A stretch of 64,000 bases of DNA from Paraburkholderia solisilvae (GCF_902859875.1 NZ_CADIKF010000005.1:62001-126000), one strand, 5' to 3'. Counted from the stretch's first letter, positions 1-9,176 are shown. The notes: generated from the letters alone by a model not told the origin. A program made the numbers and translations.

Positions 1-504
1 CTGACGCTGACCGCCCGACAGCGTCTCGACGGCCTGGCGCATCGAGCGGATGCCGATCTGCAGATCCTTCATATGCGCGGTCGCTTCGTCGAGCATGCGG
101 CGCTTGTCGATCATCTTGAGAACCGACCCACGCCAGCCGGGCTTGCGCAATTCGCGCGCAAGAAACAGGTTTTCCGCGATGCTCATGGCCGGCGCGACCG
201 CGAGGTCCTGGTAGACCGTTTCGATTCCCTGTTCGCGCGCATCGAGCGGACTGCGAAAGCGCACCGGCTTGCCATCGAGGCGAATCTCGCCCTCGTCGGG
301 CAGCGTCGCGCCGGACAGCGCCTTGATCAGCGACGATTTGCCGGCGCCGTTGTCGCCGATCACGGCCATGATCTCGCCGGGCATCACTTCGAAATCGCAG
401 CCGTCGAGCGCGGTGACGTTGCCATAGCGTTTGACGAGGCCGCGTGCCTCGAGCACGGGCGCGGCGGTGGAAACGGCGGAAGAGGGAACGGGTGTCGTCG
501 ACAT
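1..504 (-). CDS. frcA: Sugar ABC transporter ATP-binding protein (FrcA-like), 3' end cut by window edge
   Basis: This is the ATPase of a sugar importer, acting on the inner face of the membrane. The first 168 codons are present and the gene runs off the left edge. The Walker A motif (GDNGAGKSS) lies near residue 53, and the ABC signature LSGGQ is just inside the edge. The ATG at 504 opens MSTTPVPSS, followed by a short extension before the ABC fold (LEARGLVKRYG). The length up to LSGGQ fits a single-domain FrcA rather than a duplicated RbsA-type ATPase, but the missing end means this cannot be settled. It is downstream of frcB and frcC on the same strand, so it is the third gene of that operon. 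The fructose assignment follows from the binding protein and is inferred. Confidence 0.8.
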   Translation of the reverse strand, partial: MSTTPVPSSAVSTAAPVLEARGLVKRYGNVTALDGCDFEVMPGEIMAVIGDNGAGKSSLIKALSGATLPDEGEIRLDGKPVRFRSPLDAREQGIETVYQDLAVAPAMSIAENLFLARELRKPGWRGSVLKMIDKRRMLDEATAHMKDLQIGIRSMRQAVETLSGGQRQ

Positions 505-616
505 GACGGGCTCCATGCTTGAATGCGGTGCGAAAGATGATGCGGCGTAGGCGCGGGCCGTGAAGGCGAAGGCGAAGCGCGAATGCCGATGCAAGGGTGA
601 AGCGCGTTGCTTGCGC

Positions 617-1612
617 CTAACGCGCACCGCGGTGCGACAGCTTGTCCGCAGCGACCGCGAGGATCACGAGAATGCCGGTGATCAGCACCTGATACACGGA
701 CGACACGCCGATCAGCGTCAGGCCGTTGCGAAACACGCCGACGATCAACGCGCCGAGCAGCGTGCCCGCGATCGAGCCACGCCCGCCGAACAGGCTCGTG
801 CCGCCCAGCACGACCGCGGTGATGCTGTCGAGGTTTTCGGTCTGCCCCGCTTGCGGATCGCCGACGCCGGTGCGCGATACGGCGAGCAGCGCGGCAACGC
901 CGTAGATCGCGCCGGACAGCGTATAAACCGTGAGCAGGATTTTTCGCGACGACAGGCCCATCAGGCGCGCCGCTTCCGCGTTATTGCCGAGCGCATACAG
1001 GTGACGGCCCGGCACCGTGTCGCGCAGCACGAACCAGGTCGCGAGGTACATCAACAGGGTGAGCACGGTACCGTACGTCACCTCTGCGGGACCGAGCCTG
1101 AACGTATTGCCGAAGAACATGATCGCCTCCGGCAGGTTCGACACGCTCTCCGCATTCGAATAGATCTGCGTGCACGCGAACGCGATATTCAGCGTGCCGA
1201 GCGTCACGATAAACGACGGCAGCTTGATGCGCGTGATCAACGCGCCGTTCAAGAGGCCGAACAGCGTGCTCGCGCCGATGCCGCAAAGAATTGCGAGTAT
1301 GGGCGGCACGCCGAGCACGACCGCGAACTTGGTCATCACGATCGAGCCGAATGCCATCACCATGCCGCACGACAGATCGATGCCGCCGGTCAGTACGATC
1401 AGTGTCTGGCCGATTGCGATGACCGCGACCACCATCGTTTGTTGCAGGATTAACGATAGATTCTGTGCGGACAGGAAGCGGTCGCTTTGCGAAATGAAGA
1501 ACGCGCACGCAAGCACCAGCGCGATCAGCGGACCGGCTTCGGCAAGCGAAGGCAAGCGCTCGGTCAGGCGGCGATGGTCGTGGGCGGGGGCGGCGGGGGT
1601 GGGAGTCGACAT
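617..1612 (-). CDS. frcC: Sugar ABC transporter permease (FrcC/RbsC family)
   Basis: This is a membrane permease of a CUT2-type sugar importer, 331 residues, the usual family length. About eight to ten hydrophobic segments are visible. They include the family hallmark around residues 70-85 (TLIVLTGGIDLSCG) and the cytoplasmic loop LGNNAEAARLMGLS that contacts the ATPase. The stretch near residues 265-285 (AVVLGGTSLFGGRGS) is also typical of RbsC-like permeases. The N-terminal 25 residues are polar and precede the first membrane segment. It lies between frcB (upstream, 156 bp gap) and frcA (112 bp gap), so the three are probably co-transcribed. The exact sugar cannot be told from the permease. 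Confidence 0.85.
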   Translation of the reverse strand: MSTPTPAAPAHDHRRLTERLPSLAEAGPLIALVLACAFFISQSDRFLSAQNLSLILQQTMVVAVIAIGQTLIVLTGGIDLSCGMVMAFGSIVMTKFAVVLGVPPILAILCGIGASTLFGLLNGALITRIKLPSFIVTLGTLNIAFACTQIYSNAESVSNLPEAIMFFGNTFRLGPAEVTYGTVLTLLMYLATWFVLRDTVPGRHLYALGNNAEAARLMGLSSRKILLTVYTLSGAIYGVAALLAVSRTGVGDPQAGQTENLDSITAVVLGGTSLFGGRGSIAGTLLGALIVGVFRNGLTLIGVSSVYQVLITGILVILAVAADKLSHRGAR

Positions 1613-1768
1613 GATGCGTTTCCTCGATGCGATGATGCAATGCGTGATGCGTCCAACGTGGAGTGCGCGAGCAACGGGTGCGGCGCGCGGCGACGGATAT
1701 GCGGCCGGCGCACGCAGTGTGGCGGTCGGCGCCGCGCATAGCTGCGCCGCGCCGGATGCTGCATGGCG

Positions 1769-2773
1769 TTACTTGTTGCCCCAGCAGTTCTCGAGACCGA
1801 ACGCGGTGTCCTTGCTATCGACGCCCGACTGCGGTTTATCGCTGATCAGCGTGACGCCGGTATCGTGATAGCCAGTCGGCTTTTTGCCGGTCTTCGCATA
1901 GTCGACGCCGGCATTCACGCCGAGTTCGGCCATCTTCAGCGGGTATTGCTGCGAGGTGGCGGCGATCGCACCGGCCTTCACATTGCGCACGCCTTCGCAG
2001 CCGCCGTCGATCGACACGATCATTACGCCCTTGTCCTTGCCCGCGGCCTTGAGTGCGCGATACGCGCCCGCCGCGGCCGGTTCGTTGATCGTGTAGACGA
2101 CGTTGATGTCCGGCGCTTTCTGCAGGCAGTTTTCCATCGCCGTTTGTCCTTTCGCCTGGTCGCCGCGCGTGTCCTGGCTGCAGACGATCGACGCGTCGCC
2201 TTCCTTGATGCCGAAGCCCTTCAGAAAGCCGTTATGCCGCAGCACGCCGACCGATACGCCCGGTGCGAGGTCGAGCGTCGCGATCTTCGCGGGCTTGCCG
2301 CCGAGCGCCGCTTTCGCGTATTCGCCAATCAGCACGCCCGCCTTGAAGTTGTCGGTGGCGAAGAGCGCGTCGGTCGCGTCCTGCGGTTCGGTGGGCGTGT
2401 CGAGTGCGATTACGATCGCGCCGGCCGCGCGTGCTTTCCGGATGCTCGGCACGATGGCTTTCGTGTCGCTCGGCGTGATCAGAATCGCTTTTGCGCCGGC
2501 GGTCAGCATGTTTTCGATCGCGGTGACCTGGCTTGCGTTATCGCCGTCGAACTTGCCGGCCGCGGTCATCAGCTTCGCACCGTCTTTCTGCGCTGCTGCG
2601 TCTGCGCCCTGGCGCATCTTCACGAAGAACGGGTTCGTGTCGGTCTTCGTGATCAGGCCGACCACGGGCTGGTCCGCCGCGTGACTCGTGCCGATGCACA
2701 ACACAGCCGATGCCGCTGCGCAGACCGCGACGATCCGCTGCGCGGCGCGTGGCACGCTCGATTTCAGGTTCAT
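1769..2773 (-). CDS. frcB: Periplasmic sugar-binding protein, FrcB-like
   Basis: This is the solute receptor of the importer. A 334-residue reading starts at the ATG at 2773, where GGAGGAG sits 6 bases upstream. A longer in-frame start at 2800 has no such signal. Residues 1-32 form a Sec signal peptide ending in SHA. The mature part opens with [16 protein letters not shown] and continues with [12 protein letters not shown] and [14 protein letters not shown] associate these strings with the fructose-binding FrcB proteins of rhizobia, within the periplasmic-binding-protein 4 (ribose-type) superfamily. It is the first gene of the operon, directly behind the promoter at 2924-2952. Fructose as ligand is family-based inference; mannose or ribose remain possible. 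Confidence 0.82.
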   Translation of the reverse strand: MNLKSSVPRAAQRIVAVCAAASAVLCIGTSHAADQPVVGLITKTDTNPFFVKMRQGADAAAQKDGAKLMTAAGKFDGDNASQVTAIENMLTAGAKAILITPSDTKAIVPSIRKARAAGAIVIALDTPTEPQDATDALFATDNFKAGVLIGEYAKAALGGKPAKIATLDLAPGVSVGVLRHNGFLKGFGIKEGDASIVCSQDTRGDQAKGQTAMENCLQKAPDINVVYTINEPAAAGAYRALKAAGKDKGVMIVSIDGGCEGVRNVKAGAIAATSQQYPLKMAELGVNAGVDYAKTGKKPTGYHDTGVTLISDKPQSGVDSKDTAFGLENCWGNK

Positions 2774-2923
2774 GGGAACGCTCCTCCGGTTGATTGACAA
2801 CGACGTTATGGACTGCAGTCGATTCGATCGGGTTTGGGCGCGGTGGGCCGGCCTCGTTTCTGGTGGTACAGGTTCGCGTTGGATTGCGTCGGCCTGTCGG
2901 GACTAAATCAATTGGTTTTATTT

Positions 2924-2952
2924 AGTACAGCAGCGCGCTGCGTGAGTGTCAA
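2924..2952 (-). promoter_or_regulatory. Probable sigma70 promoter of the frcBCA operon with overlapping inverted repeat
   Basis: On the minus strand there is a perfect TTGACA (-35, 2947-2952), a 17-base spacer and TGTACT (-10, 2924-2929). The -10 overlaps an inverted repeat with arms ACTAAAT (2902-2908) and ATTTAGT (2920-2926). The repeat lies about 130 bases upstream of the frcB start. A/T-rich repeats of this form are typical of ROK-family (NagC/XylR-like) repressors, which often control fructose or xylose importers. No such regulator is in the window, though one could lie beyond frcA. Confidence 0.5.
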
Positions 2953-3350
2953 GGAATGGGCGGTTTGCTGCGGTGCGTAGCCAATGAGGCGGCAGTGCGC
3001 CGCAACGCAAGCGGAGCAAGGAAGGGGGCGCTTATGCGATGCGGTATCGGCGCGGATGGGTTCGGGTAAATCAGGAGGGCGAGGGGGTGGTGCGTGCGCA
3101 ATGCTCAGACCATAGAGAGCGGTTAGCGACGGAACTGCGAGACAGGGATCGCTGTTGTGGCGAGCGCGGCTCGCGACCCGATCTCCCGGTTGACCGCGTG
3201 GCTCTTTCTCAATGCGCGGCACGTCGACACCAGCGTGGCCGGACAATATTGCCGTGATCAGCATGCTTTTTGCATCGTCTCATCTGGCACGCAAGCTTGT
3301 CACAACCGTCAATCACCATACGGTGGGATGCAAGATGACCCGCAAAAATG
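2953..3350. other. Intergenic stretch with no recognisable gene
   Basis: Between the frcB promoter and the decayed ORF upstream of the aldo/keto reductase I find no ORF with convincing codon use on either strand. A 118-codon minus-strand reading (2908-3264) has no family resemblance and runs through the promoter of frcB. I see no repeat or terminator of note. Confidence 0.4.
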
Positions 3351-3612
3351 ACCCGATGGTGGAGATGACGCGCGATCTCCACGAGCACGTCGATATGAGG
3401 GGAAAATTTGTCCGTATGTGCGCACGCCGCTCGAGGTGCCGGAGTACGACCAGCCGGTGCCGGCATTGGCGCGAGACGAAACGCTCACTGTGTACCGATG
3501 GTTGCGCGAGCAACCGACCGGTCCGTTCGCCGATGCTTTGCTCGATGAGCGCATGTCACAAGTTGCTGGCAAACTAGCGGACTCGCTGGCGCAAGCCCAG
3601 CCCACATCGTGA
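3335..3612 (+). pseudogene. Decayed ORF, 3' remnant upstream of aldo/keto reductase
   Basis: The frame from 3418 to 3612 reads 64 codons with high-GC third positions (RTPLEVPEYDQPVPALARDE... ending AQAQPTS) and stops 17 bases before the next gene, as in an operon. It has no ATG or ribosome site of its own; the best start is GTG at 3418. The adjoining upstream coding-like stretch (from ATG 3335, MTRKNDPMVEMTRDLHEHVD) is in a different frame. This suggests a frameshifted or otherwise broken gene. I do not recognise the product. It could also be a chance ORF. Confidence 0.3.
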
Positions 3613-3629
3613 ACATCCAGGAGACTGTC

Positions 3630-4622
3630 ATGCAGATTCATCATCGCCGTTTCGGCCGTACCGGCTGGGACGTTTCGGAAATCGGCTTCGGCGCGTGGGC
3701 GATCGGCGGTGCGTGGGGCGACGTATCCGACGCGGACGCCCGGCAGGCGCTGCACGCGGCGCTCGATGCGGGCGTCACGTTCATCGATACAGCCGACGTG
3801 TATGGCGACGGCCGCTCCGAGCGGATCATCCGAGACGTGCTGCGCGAACGCGGCGGTCAGCGGCCAATAGTCGCGACCAAAGCCGGGCGCCGTCTGAACC
3901 CGCATGTGGCCGACGGCTACACGAAGGCGAATATCGAAGCGTTTATCGATCGCAGCCGCGAGAACCTCGGTGTCGATACGCTGGATCTCGTGCAACTGCA
4001 TTGCCCGCCGACCGACGTCTATTTCCGCCCGCAACTGTTCGACGGGCTCGACGAACTCGTCGCGGCCGGCAAGCTGCGCCACTATGGCGTCTCGGTCGAG
4101 CGCGTCGAGGAGGCGCTGAAGGCGATCGAGTATCCGAACGTCGTGTCCGTGCAGATCATCTACAACATATTCCGGCAACGGCCCGCGCAATTGTTCTTCC
4201 GCGAGGCGCACGCAAAAAACGTCGCGGTGATCGTGCGCGTGCCGCTCGCAAGCGGGATGCTGACCGGCAAGCTCAACGCGCAATCCACCTTTGCTGCCGA
4301 TGACCATCGCAACTTCAACCGGCATGGCGAAGCATTCGACGTAGGCGAGACCTTCTCGGGCGTGCCGTACGACGTGGCGCTCGAAGCGGTCGAAGCGCTG
4401 CGCGCGTACGTGCCGCAAGGCGCGACGATGGCGCAGTTCGCGTTGCGCTGGATTCTGATGGAAAAAGCGGTCTCGGTCGTCATTCCGGGTGCGAAGAACG
4501 CGGTGCAGGCGAAAGGCAATGCCGACGCAAGCGCGCTGGCTCCGCTGCCGGAAGAGACGATGGCGCAAGCGCGCCGCATCTACGATCAACTGATCGCGCC
4601 GCACGTGCATCAGCGCTGGTAA
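3630..4622 (+). CDS. Aldo/keto reductase
   Basis: This is a cytoplasmic NAD(P)H-dependent oxidoreductase with a TIM-barrel AKR fold, 330 residues. The start at 3630 has AGGAGA 8 bases upstream; an in-frame ATG at 3609 lacks one. Visible marks are the N-terminal RRFGRTGWDVSEIGFGAWAIGG and the catalytic Asp-Tyr segment (GVTFIDTADVYGDGRSE, residues 46-62). The active-site lysine segment VATKAG and the loop LDLVQLHCPP follow. The C-terminal SVVIPGAKN is the cofactor-binding segment. The family is broad, and the sequence is closest in style to the YajO/Tas and L-galactose-dehydrogenase-like group. No pathway neighbour identifies the substrate. Confidence 0.85.
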   Translation: MQIHHRRFGRTGWDVSEIGFGAWAIGGAWGDVSDADARQALHAALDAGVTFIDTADVYGDGRSERIIRDVLRERGGQRPIVATKAGRRLNPHVADGYTKANIEAFIDRSRENLGVDTLDLVQLHCPPTDVYFRPQLFDGLDELVAAGKLRHYGVSVERVEEALKAIEYPNVVSVQIIYNIFRQRPAQLFFREAHAKNVAVIVRVPLASGMLTGKLNAQSTFAADDHRNFNRHGEAFDVGETFSGVPYDVALEAVEALRAYVPQGATMAQFALRWILMEKAVSVVIPGAKNAVQAKGNADASALAPLPEETMAQARRIYDQLIAPHVHQRW

Positions 4623-4701
4623 TCGGCTCTAGCCGCGATACGGCTGCACGCCACAATGCGTGCTCAACGCCGGTCGCGGCAGTCACGCGATCAGGTCAAC
4701 G

Positions 4702-4740
4702 AAAAAAAACGAGCCGCCATCGAAGCGACTCGCTTTTTTT
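4702..4740. terminator. Bidirectional rho-independent terminator
   Basis: A run of eight A, a hairpin whose arms end in CGAG and CTCG, and a run of seven T lie between the aldo/keto reductase (plus) and the MFS gene (minus), which converge here. The A and T tracts on either side let it work in both directions. Confidence 0.6.
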
Positions 4741-4787
4741 ACACACACATGCACTGCCGCGCGACACAGCGTGGCGCGTTACATCGC

Positions 4788-6134
4788 TTAACCCCCGTCA
4801 GCCGAAATCCGCGCCGAATCGCTGACGAGCGGCCCGCCATACGGCAGGTCGATCGCCGGCGACGCATGACGTTCCGCATGCGCGCGCCGCATCGGCTTCA
4901 GCACGAAGATCGCGAGCAGTGCGGCAATGGCCGCCATGCCGGCCGCGAGCATAAAGACCGCATGCCAGCTACCAGTGGCCGCGGTAATCACGCTTGTGAA
5001 CGGCACGAGCAGCGCGGCGGTGCCCTTCGCGGTGTACAGCAGGCCCGCATTCGTTGCCGCGAATTTCGGCCCGTACGTGTCGCCGCACGTCGCGGGGAAC
5101 AGGCTATAGATCTCGCCCCACGCGAAGAACACGATGCCGGTCAGAATGACGAACGCAACCGGGCTGTGCCCGTAGTTGGACAGCGCGACGATGCCGACCG
5201 CCTCGATCGCGAACGCGACGAACATCGTGTTCTCGCGGCCGATGCGGTCCGACACCCAGCCGAAGAACGGCCGCGTCAAACCGTTGAGCACGCGGTCGAT
5301 CGTCAGCGCGAAGGTGAGCGCCGGCAGCGTGAGACCGAGCAGCGAGACCGGCGAATCCTGCAAGCCGAAATCCTTGGCGATCGGGCCCAGTTGCGCGGTC
5401 GCCATCAGGCCGCCCGCGGCCATCATCACGAACATCAGGTACATGACCCAGAATATCGGCGAGCTCACCACTTCACGCGGCGTCGCGTTGTAGACCGCGC
5501 GCTTCACCGCGCCGGCCGCATTTTTCGCGGTCGCGAGCAGGCTTTGCGGCGGCGCGAGCAATGCCAGACCCAGCAGGAACACGACGATGCCCTGGCCGAG
5601 GCCGAACCACAGGAAGGTCGCTTCGTAGCCGCTGCTCTTGATCATGTGCGCGATCGGCACGACCGTCGCGGCCGAGCCCATCCCGAAGCCGGCCGCGGTG
5701 ATGCCGGCCGCGAGTCCGCGCCGGGTGGGGAACCACTTGAGCGCATTGCCGACGCAGGTGCCGTACACCGCACCCGCGCCGATGCCGCCGACCGCCGCCG
5801 CGAGATACAGCACCGGCAGCGACGAAGCGAACGAATTGATGGTCCATGCGAGCGCGCACAGCGCGCCGCCGCCGACCACCACCGGCCGCGGTCCGAAGCG
5901 GTCGACCAGATAGCCTTCAACCGGCACGAGCCACGTTTCGGTGACGACGAAGATCGTGAAGGCGACCTGAATCGCCGCGCGCCCCCATTGATATTTCTCG
6001 TTGATCGGATTGACGAACAGGGTCCAGCCGTACTGCATGTTGGCGATCATCGCCATGCATATCACGCCGAATACGAGTTGCACCCATGGCGTCGCCATCC
6101 ATGATGGCGTTTGTCCCTGCTGATCCGTACGCAT
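4788..6134 (-). CDS. oxlT: Oxalate/formate antiporter, MFS family (OxlT)
   Basis: This is an inner-membrane major facilitator carrier of 448 residues with twelve predicted membrane segments. The order of marks matches the OxlT group: QYGWTLFVNPI in helix 1, YLVDRFGPRPVVVGGG in loop 2-3, and GAGAVYGTCVGNALKWFP in the middle of the N-terminal half. A second half repeats the loop motif (RPFFGWVSDRIGREN). AAGG near helix 7 and CGDTYGPKFAATNAG near helix 10 are also typical of the proteobacterial OxlT subgroup. The start at 6134 has AAAGGAGA 5 bases upstream. No oxalate-degrading enzyme (oxalyl-CoA decarboxylase or formyl-CoA transferase) is nearby, so the substrate rests on family resemblance only. 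Confidence 0.78.
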   Translation of the reverse strand: MRTDQQGQTPSWMATPWVQLVFGVICMAMIANMQYGWTLFVNPINEKYQWGRAAIQVAFTIFVVTETWLVPVEGYLVDRFGPRPVVVGGGALCALAWTINSFASSLPVLYLAAAVGGIGAGAVYGTCVGNALKWFPTRRGLAAGITAAGFGMGSAATVVPIAHMIKSSGYEATFLWFGLGQGIVVFLLGLALLAPPQSLLATAKNAAGAVKRAVYNATPREVVSSPIFWVMYLMFVMMAAGGLMATAQLGPIAKDFGLQDSPVSLLGLTLPALTFALTIDRVLNGLTRPFFGWVSDRIGRENTMFVAFAIEAVGIVALSNYGHSPVAFVILTGIVFFAWGEIYSLFPATCGDTYGPKFAATNAGLLYTAKGTAALLVPFTSVITAATGSWHAVFMLAAGMAAIAALLAIFVLKPMRRAHAERHASPAIDLPYGGPLVSDSARISADGG

Positions 6135-6228
6135 CGCTGTCTCCTTTGATTTATGTGTGGGGAAAGGGAGGCGACCGGCTGTGTCGCCGCCTAACCCGAT
6201 TCAAGCCGGTCATAAGTCGATACAGTAT

Positions 6229-6238
6229 GTGATATATC
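6229..6238. promoter_or_regulatory. Palindrome TGATATATCA upstream of oxlT
   Basis: A perfect 10-base A/T-rich palindrome lies about 95 bases upstream of the oxlT start in DNA that is otherwise G/C rich. The rest of 6135-6332 shows no gene. The palindrome could be an operator, for example of a GntR-type regulator, or could contribute to the promoter. Weak evidence. Confidence 0.25.
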
Positions 6239-6332
6239 AAGTAAGTCAAGCGAAAGGCATGACGGGGTTTTCACCAGGCAATCATTCGAAAGAAAGGAAA
6301 ATGAAGGCAGTGCATAAATGCACGGTATTGAA

Positions 6333-6366
6333 CAAAAAAAAGCCCGCCGGGTAAGGTCGGCGGGCT
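6333..6366 (-). terminator. Rho-independent terminator of the alpha/beta hydrolase gene
   Basis: On the minus strand the 9-base stem AGCCCGCCG/CGGCGGGCT with an 8-base loop is followed directly by a run of seven to eight T. It lies 130 bases past the stop of the hydrolase gene that ends at 6497. Confidence 0.7.
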
Positions 6367-6496
6367 GAGAACATGCGGCGAGACAAAGCGGGTTCGCGAC
6401 ATGCGCTACCGTTATAGATGAAAGTTAAACGTAATGTAAAGTTTTTTGTTTGTATGGGTAAGTGCGGCGCCGCACAGGCGATCGGAGCATCGCGCG

Positions 6497-7372
6497 CTAG
6501 AGGGTTCGCGCGAGCGCGGACAACTGTTCGGCGAGTTCCGCCGGATGGGTCACATGCGGCGAGTGACTGGACGGCAGGGTATGAACCATGGTCCGGTTGC
6601 CCATTGCATCGTCGACGGCCGCGATCATGCGCTCTTGCGCAGCGGGCAGGACCGACTCGTCGTTGAGCGCGCGGAAGTAGTGTCGCGGCACGCTGCCGAA
6701 GCGCTCGCGGGTCATCGGCGATGGCGCGGTCAATACGGTGAGCGGTTCGTCGCAATGCATGTGTGCGAGATTTTCGTCGAGCATGGCGTCGTCGATCTGT
6801 CCGTAGAACGCGCGCTTCACGAGGTCGCGGTAGGCCGGATCCGGATTGTGCGGATCGATGCGCGCCGCGCCGGTTTTCTGCGGATCGCCTATCGCGAGCG
6901 CACCGATCAGCGAACCGCTCATGGTTGGATGCCGGCGCACCGCGCCCGGCAATTCGCCTGGCGGCAGCATATACGCGCTCAGATAAACGGCCGCGCTTAC
7001 GAGTTCGGGACGCGACTCGGCGACCGCGGTCACGGTCAGTCCACCCATCGAATGACCGACCAGCACCACCGGCAAGCCAGTTTGCCGATGCATGTCCTCG
7101 ATCCATCCGATGGCGGCCTGCGTGCGATCGGCCTGAGTGACGCCTGCGTTCGGCGAAGGCTCGGTGGCGAGCGCTGCTGCATCATGCGGTTGCCGCAGCG
7201 AGGCCGCGGGCGCTTTTGCATTGGCGCCGGCGCCAGGCAGGTCGTACGCACGTACGATATGTCCGTGCGCCTCGAGCAGCGGTATCAGATGACGCCAGGT
7301 GGCGGCGCCATGCCAGGCGCCATGAATAAGAAGGAAAGATGGTTTGTCGGCGGCCATATCGGGCAGATCCAT
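6497..7372 (-). CDS. Alpha/beta hydrolase (EstC / plant esterase-like)
   Basis: This is a cytoplasmic alpha/beta-fold hydrolase of 291 residues from the ATG at 7372. The oxyanion segment LLIHGAWHGAATW is at residues 14-26, the nucleophile elbow GHSMGG at 106-111 (Ser108), and the catalytic histidine lies in SSHSPHVTHP near the C-terminus. The HGAWHG opening and late SPH motif resemble the plant methylesterase/hydroxynitrile-lyase group and bacterial EstC-like esterases. Neither candidate start (7372, or 7357 at MAADK) has a strong ribosome site. A longer in-frame reading to 7495 is unlikely because it adds no conserved sequence. The substrate is unknown and the gene appears monocistronic. Confidence 0.8.
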   Translation of the reverse strand: MDLPDMAADKPSFLLIHGAWHGAATWRHLIPLLEAHGHIVRAYDLPGAGANAKAPAASLRQPHDAAALATEPSPNAGVTQADRTQAAIGWIEDMHRQTGLPVVLVGHSMGGLTVTAVAESRPELVSAAVYLSAYMLPPGELPGAVRRHPTMSGSLIGALAIGDPQKTGAARIDPHNPDPAYRDLVKRAFYGQIDDAMLDENLAHMHCDEPLTVLTAPSPMTRERFGSVPRHYFRALNDESVLPAAQERMIAAVDDAMGNRTMVHTLPSSHSPHVTHPAELAEQLSALARTL

Positions 7373-7769
7373 AGGGTGGCAGATTTCATTGACATAACGG
7401 TTGATGCGCCAACCTATTCCATGCCGTGCCCGATGGCCGTTCACGATGCCGCGCTGCGCCGGACTGATCGGGCGTTCGGCGACGCCACGAAGCACGCATC
7501 GATTCCCGTAGCGACTTTCTATTCTTTCAATTGTTTCGGTGTAAGAAGTAGAACCTTACGTTGCGCATTCATGTTGCTCCGTGTACGCCGATCTTCTGCT
7601 AAGGTTCTTGCCCGCAGCGGGTATGGCGGCGCAGTACTGCGTCACGTCATGCACCGCATGCAACCGGCCGTCGACGCTGCTCACGCCATGCTTGCGCATG
7701 CTGCGTGTGCCTGTGTCTCGTGCGCCTCTCTCGCATCGTGCTGTACGTTTCGCTCACGCGCTCCTCGTC
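7373..7769. other. Divergent intergenic region, no gene
   Basis: These 397 bases separate two divergent genes and should hold both promoters. The part around 7510-7575 is A/T richer than its surroundings, but no consensus promoter pair stands out. An in-frame extension of the downstream gene back to 7581 has poor codon use and was not accepted. Confidence 0.4.
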
Positions 7770-9176
7770 ATGTCGATCAACAGCCTTCTGCAAAGCGCGT
7801 TTGACCATCACCGCGAAGGTCGTCTCGATCTCGCCGAAAATCTTTACCTCGAAATCATCAAGCAGGCGCCGACGCACTGGAGCGCACGCTTCAAGCTTGC
7901 AACGGTGTTGAGCCGGACCGGCCGCCACGACGCGGCGATCGGCTGGCTGATGCCGATGCTCGCCGAAGACCCCGATGAAAGCGTATCGCTGCACAAGGAA
8001 CTCGGTTTTGCGCACGCGAGCGCCGGGCGCCCCGAACGCGCGCTCGAGCATTTCCGGAGCATTCTCGAGACGTTGCCGAACGATGCGGACACGCTGCACC
8101 TCGTGGCGAATTTCGCGCAATCGCTGCATCTGCAAGAAGAGGCCGACACGCATTACCGTCGCGCGCTCGAGCACAGGCTGCTCGTCACCGTGCCGGCAGT
8201 CGGCGGGCCGCCGGAATTCCGCGTGCTGTTCGTGTTCGCGCCCGGGCGTGGCAACACGCCGTTTGTTTATCTGATCGAAGGCGCGACGTTTGAAAGCAAC
8301 GTGATCAACCTGCTGGAAGACTTCAAATATGACGACGACGCGTTGCGCAATGGCGGCGACATCGTCGTCAATCTGATTGCGGATGTCGACCAGGGCGGTC
8401 CGATCATCGCGTTTGCCGAGGAGATCATCGACCGTATCGGCAAACCGATCGTCAATCATCCGCGCAAGATTACCGGCACGGGACGCGAGTCGATCGCGAA
8501 GCTGATTGCGGATGTGCCAGGCTGCGTGGTGCCGCAAACCCGCCTGTACACCGCCGACGCATTGCGTGCGCTGCTGGCCGACGAAGCGGCGTTTCCGTGG
8601 GCGTTGCCGCTACTCGTGCGGCGTGCCGGCACGCATGGCGGCAGCGACTTCGAACAGGTGCATTACCTTTGGCAATTGCGCACCTTCGTCGAGCGGCAGG
8701 GCGACTGCGATTACTACCTGACGCCCTTTGTCGACTATCGCTCCGCCGACGGGCACTACCGGAAATATCGCTTCTTCTATGTGGACGGCGAGATCCTGCC
8801 GTATCACCTCGCGATTGGCGACCAGTGGAAAGTGCACCACGTGACGACCGCGATGGCGAATACGCCCTGGATGCAGGAAGAGGAACGGGCGTTTCTCGAG
8901 AACCCGTCGAGCGTATTCGGTGACGCGCAGTATGCGGCGCTGCGCGAGATCGGCGAGAAGATCGGCCTCGACTACTTCGGGATCGATTGCGCGCTCGATG
9001 TGCAAGGCAAGGTGGTCGTGTTCGAGGTCAACGCGTGCATGCTCGTGCACGGCGGCAACGAAGCCTTTCCGTACAAGACGGCCAGCGTCGAGCGGATCAA
9101 GCGCGCGTTTCATATGCTGCTGCGCCGCGTGGCGCTGCAGAAGGAAAAAGAAGCAGGGGCGGCAAGCGCCGCTTGA
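7770..9176 (+). CDS. Tetratricopeptide-repeat protein with C-terminal ATP-grasp domain
   Basis: A 468-residue protein in two parts. Residues 1-135 are helical TPR-like repeats (HHREGRLDLAENLYLEIIK, then SVSLHKELGFAHASAGRPERALEHF). From about 150 on it is an ATP-grasp ligase-like domain. This part has a pre-ATP-grasp beta segment (FRVLFVFAPGRGNTPF), a nucleotide-binding segment (PLLVRRAGTHGG) and a metal-binding end (YFGIDCALDVQGKVVVFEVNAC) whose Asp and Glu-x-Asn fit the family. ATP-grasp enzymes join a carboxylate to an amine or thiol through an acyl phosphate. The substrate is not evident. The ATG at 7770 has only a weak ribosome site but sits where the TPR begins. The gene meets the DUF2891 gene tail to tail. 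Confidence 0.75.
   Translation: MSINSLLQSAFDHHREGRLDLAENLYLEIIKQAPTHWSARFKLATVLSRTGRHDAAIGWLMPMLAEDPDESVSLHKELGFAHASAGRPERALEHFRSILETLPNDADTLHLVANFAQSLHLQEEADTHYRRALEHRLLVTVPAVGGPPEFRVLFVFAPGRGNTPFVYLIEGATFESNVINLLEDFKYDDDALRNGGDIVVNLIADVDQGGPIIAFAEEIIDRIGKPIVNHPRKITGTGRESIAKLIADVPGCVVPQTRLYTADALRALLADEAAFPWALPLLVRRAGTHGGSDFEQVHYLWQLRTFVERQGDCDYYLTPFVDYRSADGHYRKYRFFYVDGEILPYHLAIGDQWKVHHVTTAMANTPWMQEEERAFLENPSSVFGDAQYAALREIGEKIGLDYFGIDCALDVQGKVVVFEVNACMLVHGGNEAFPYKTASVERIKRAFHMLLRRVALQKEKEAGAASAA

Noticed and set aside
560..1453. Long plus-strand ORF opposite the frcC permease
   Set aside because: A G/C-bias shadow: rich in Arg, His and Ala, no domain, and the opposite strand encodes a clear permease. 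The same applies to other long antisense frames such as 3309-4610, 4656-6104 and 30127-31269.
2908..3264. 118-codon minus-strand ORF upstream of frcB
   Set aside because: No family resemblance, no ribosome site, and it runs over the promoter and operator of frcB.
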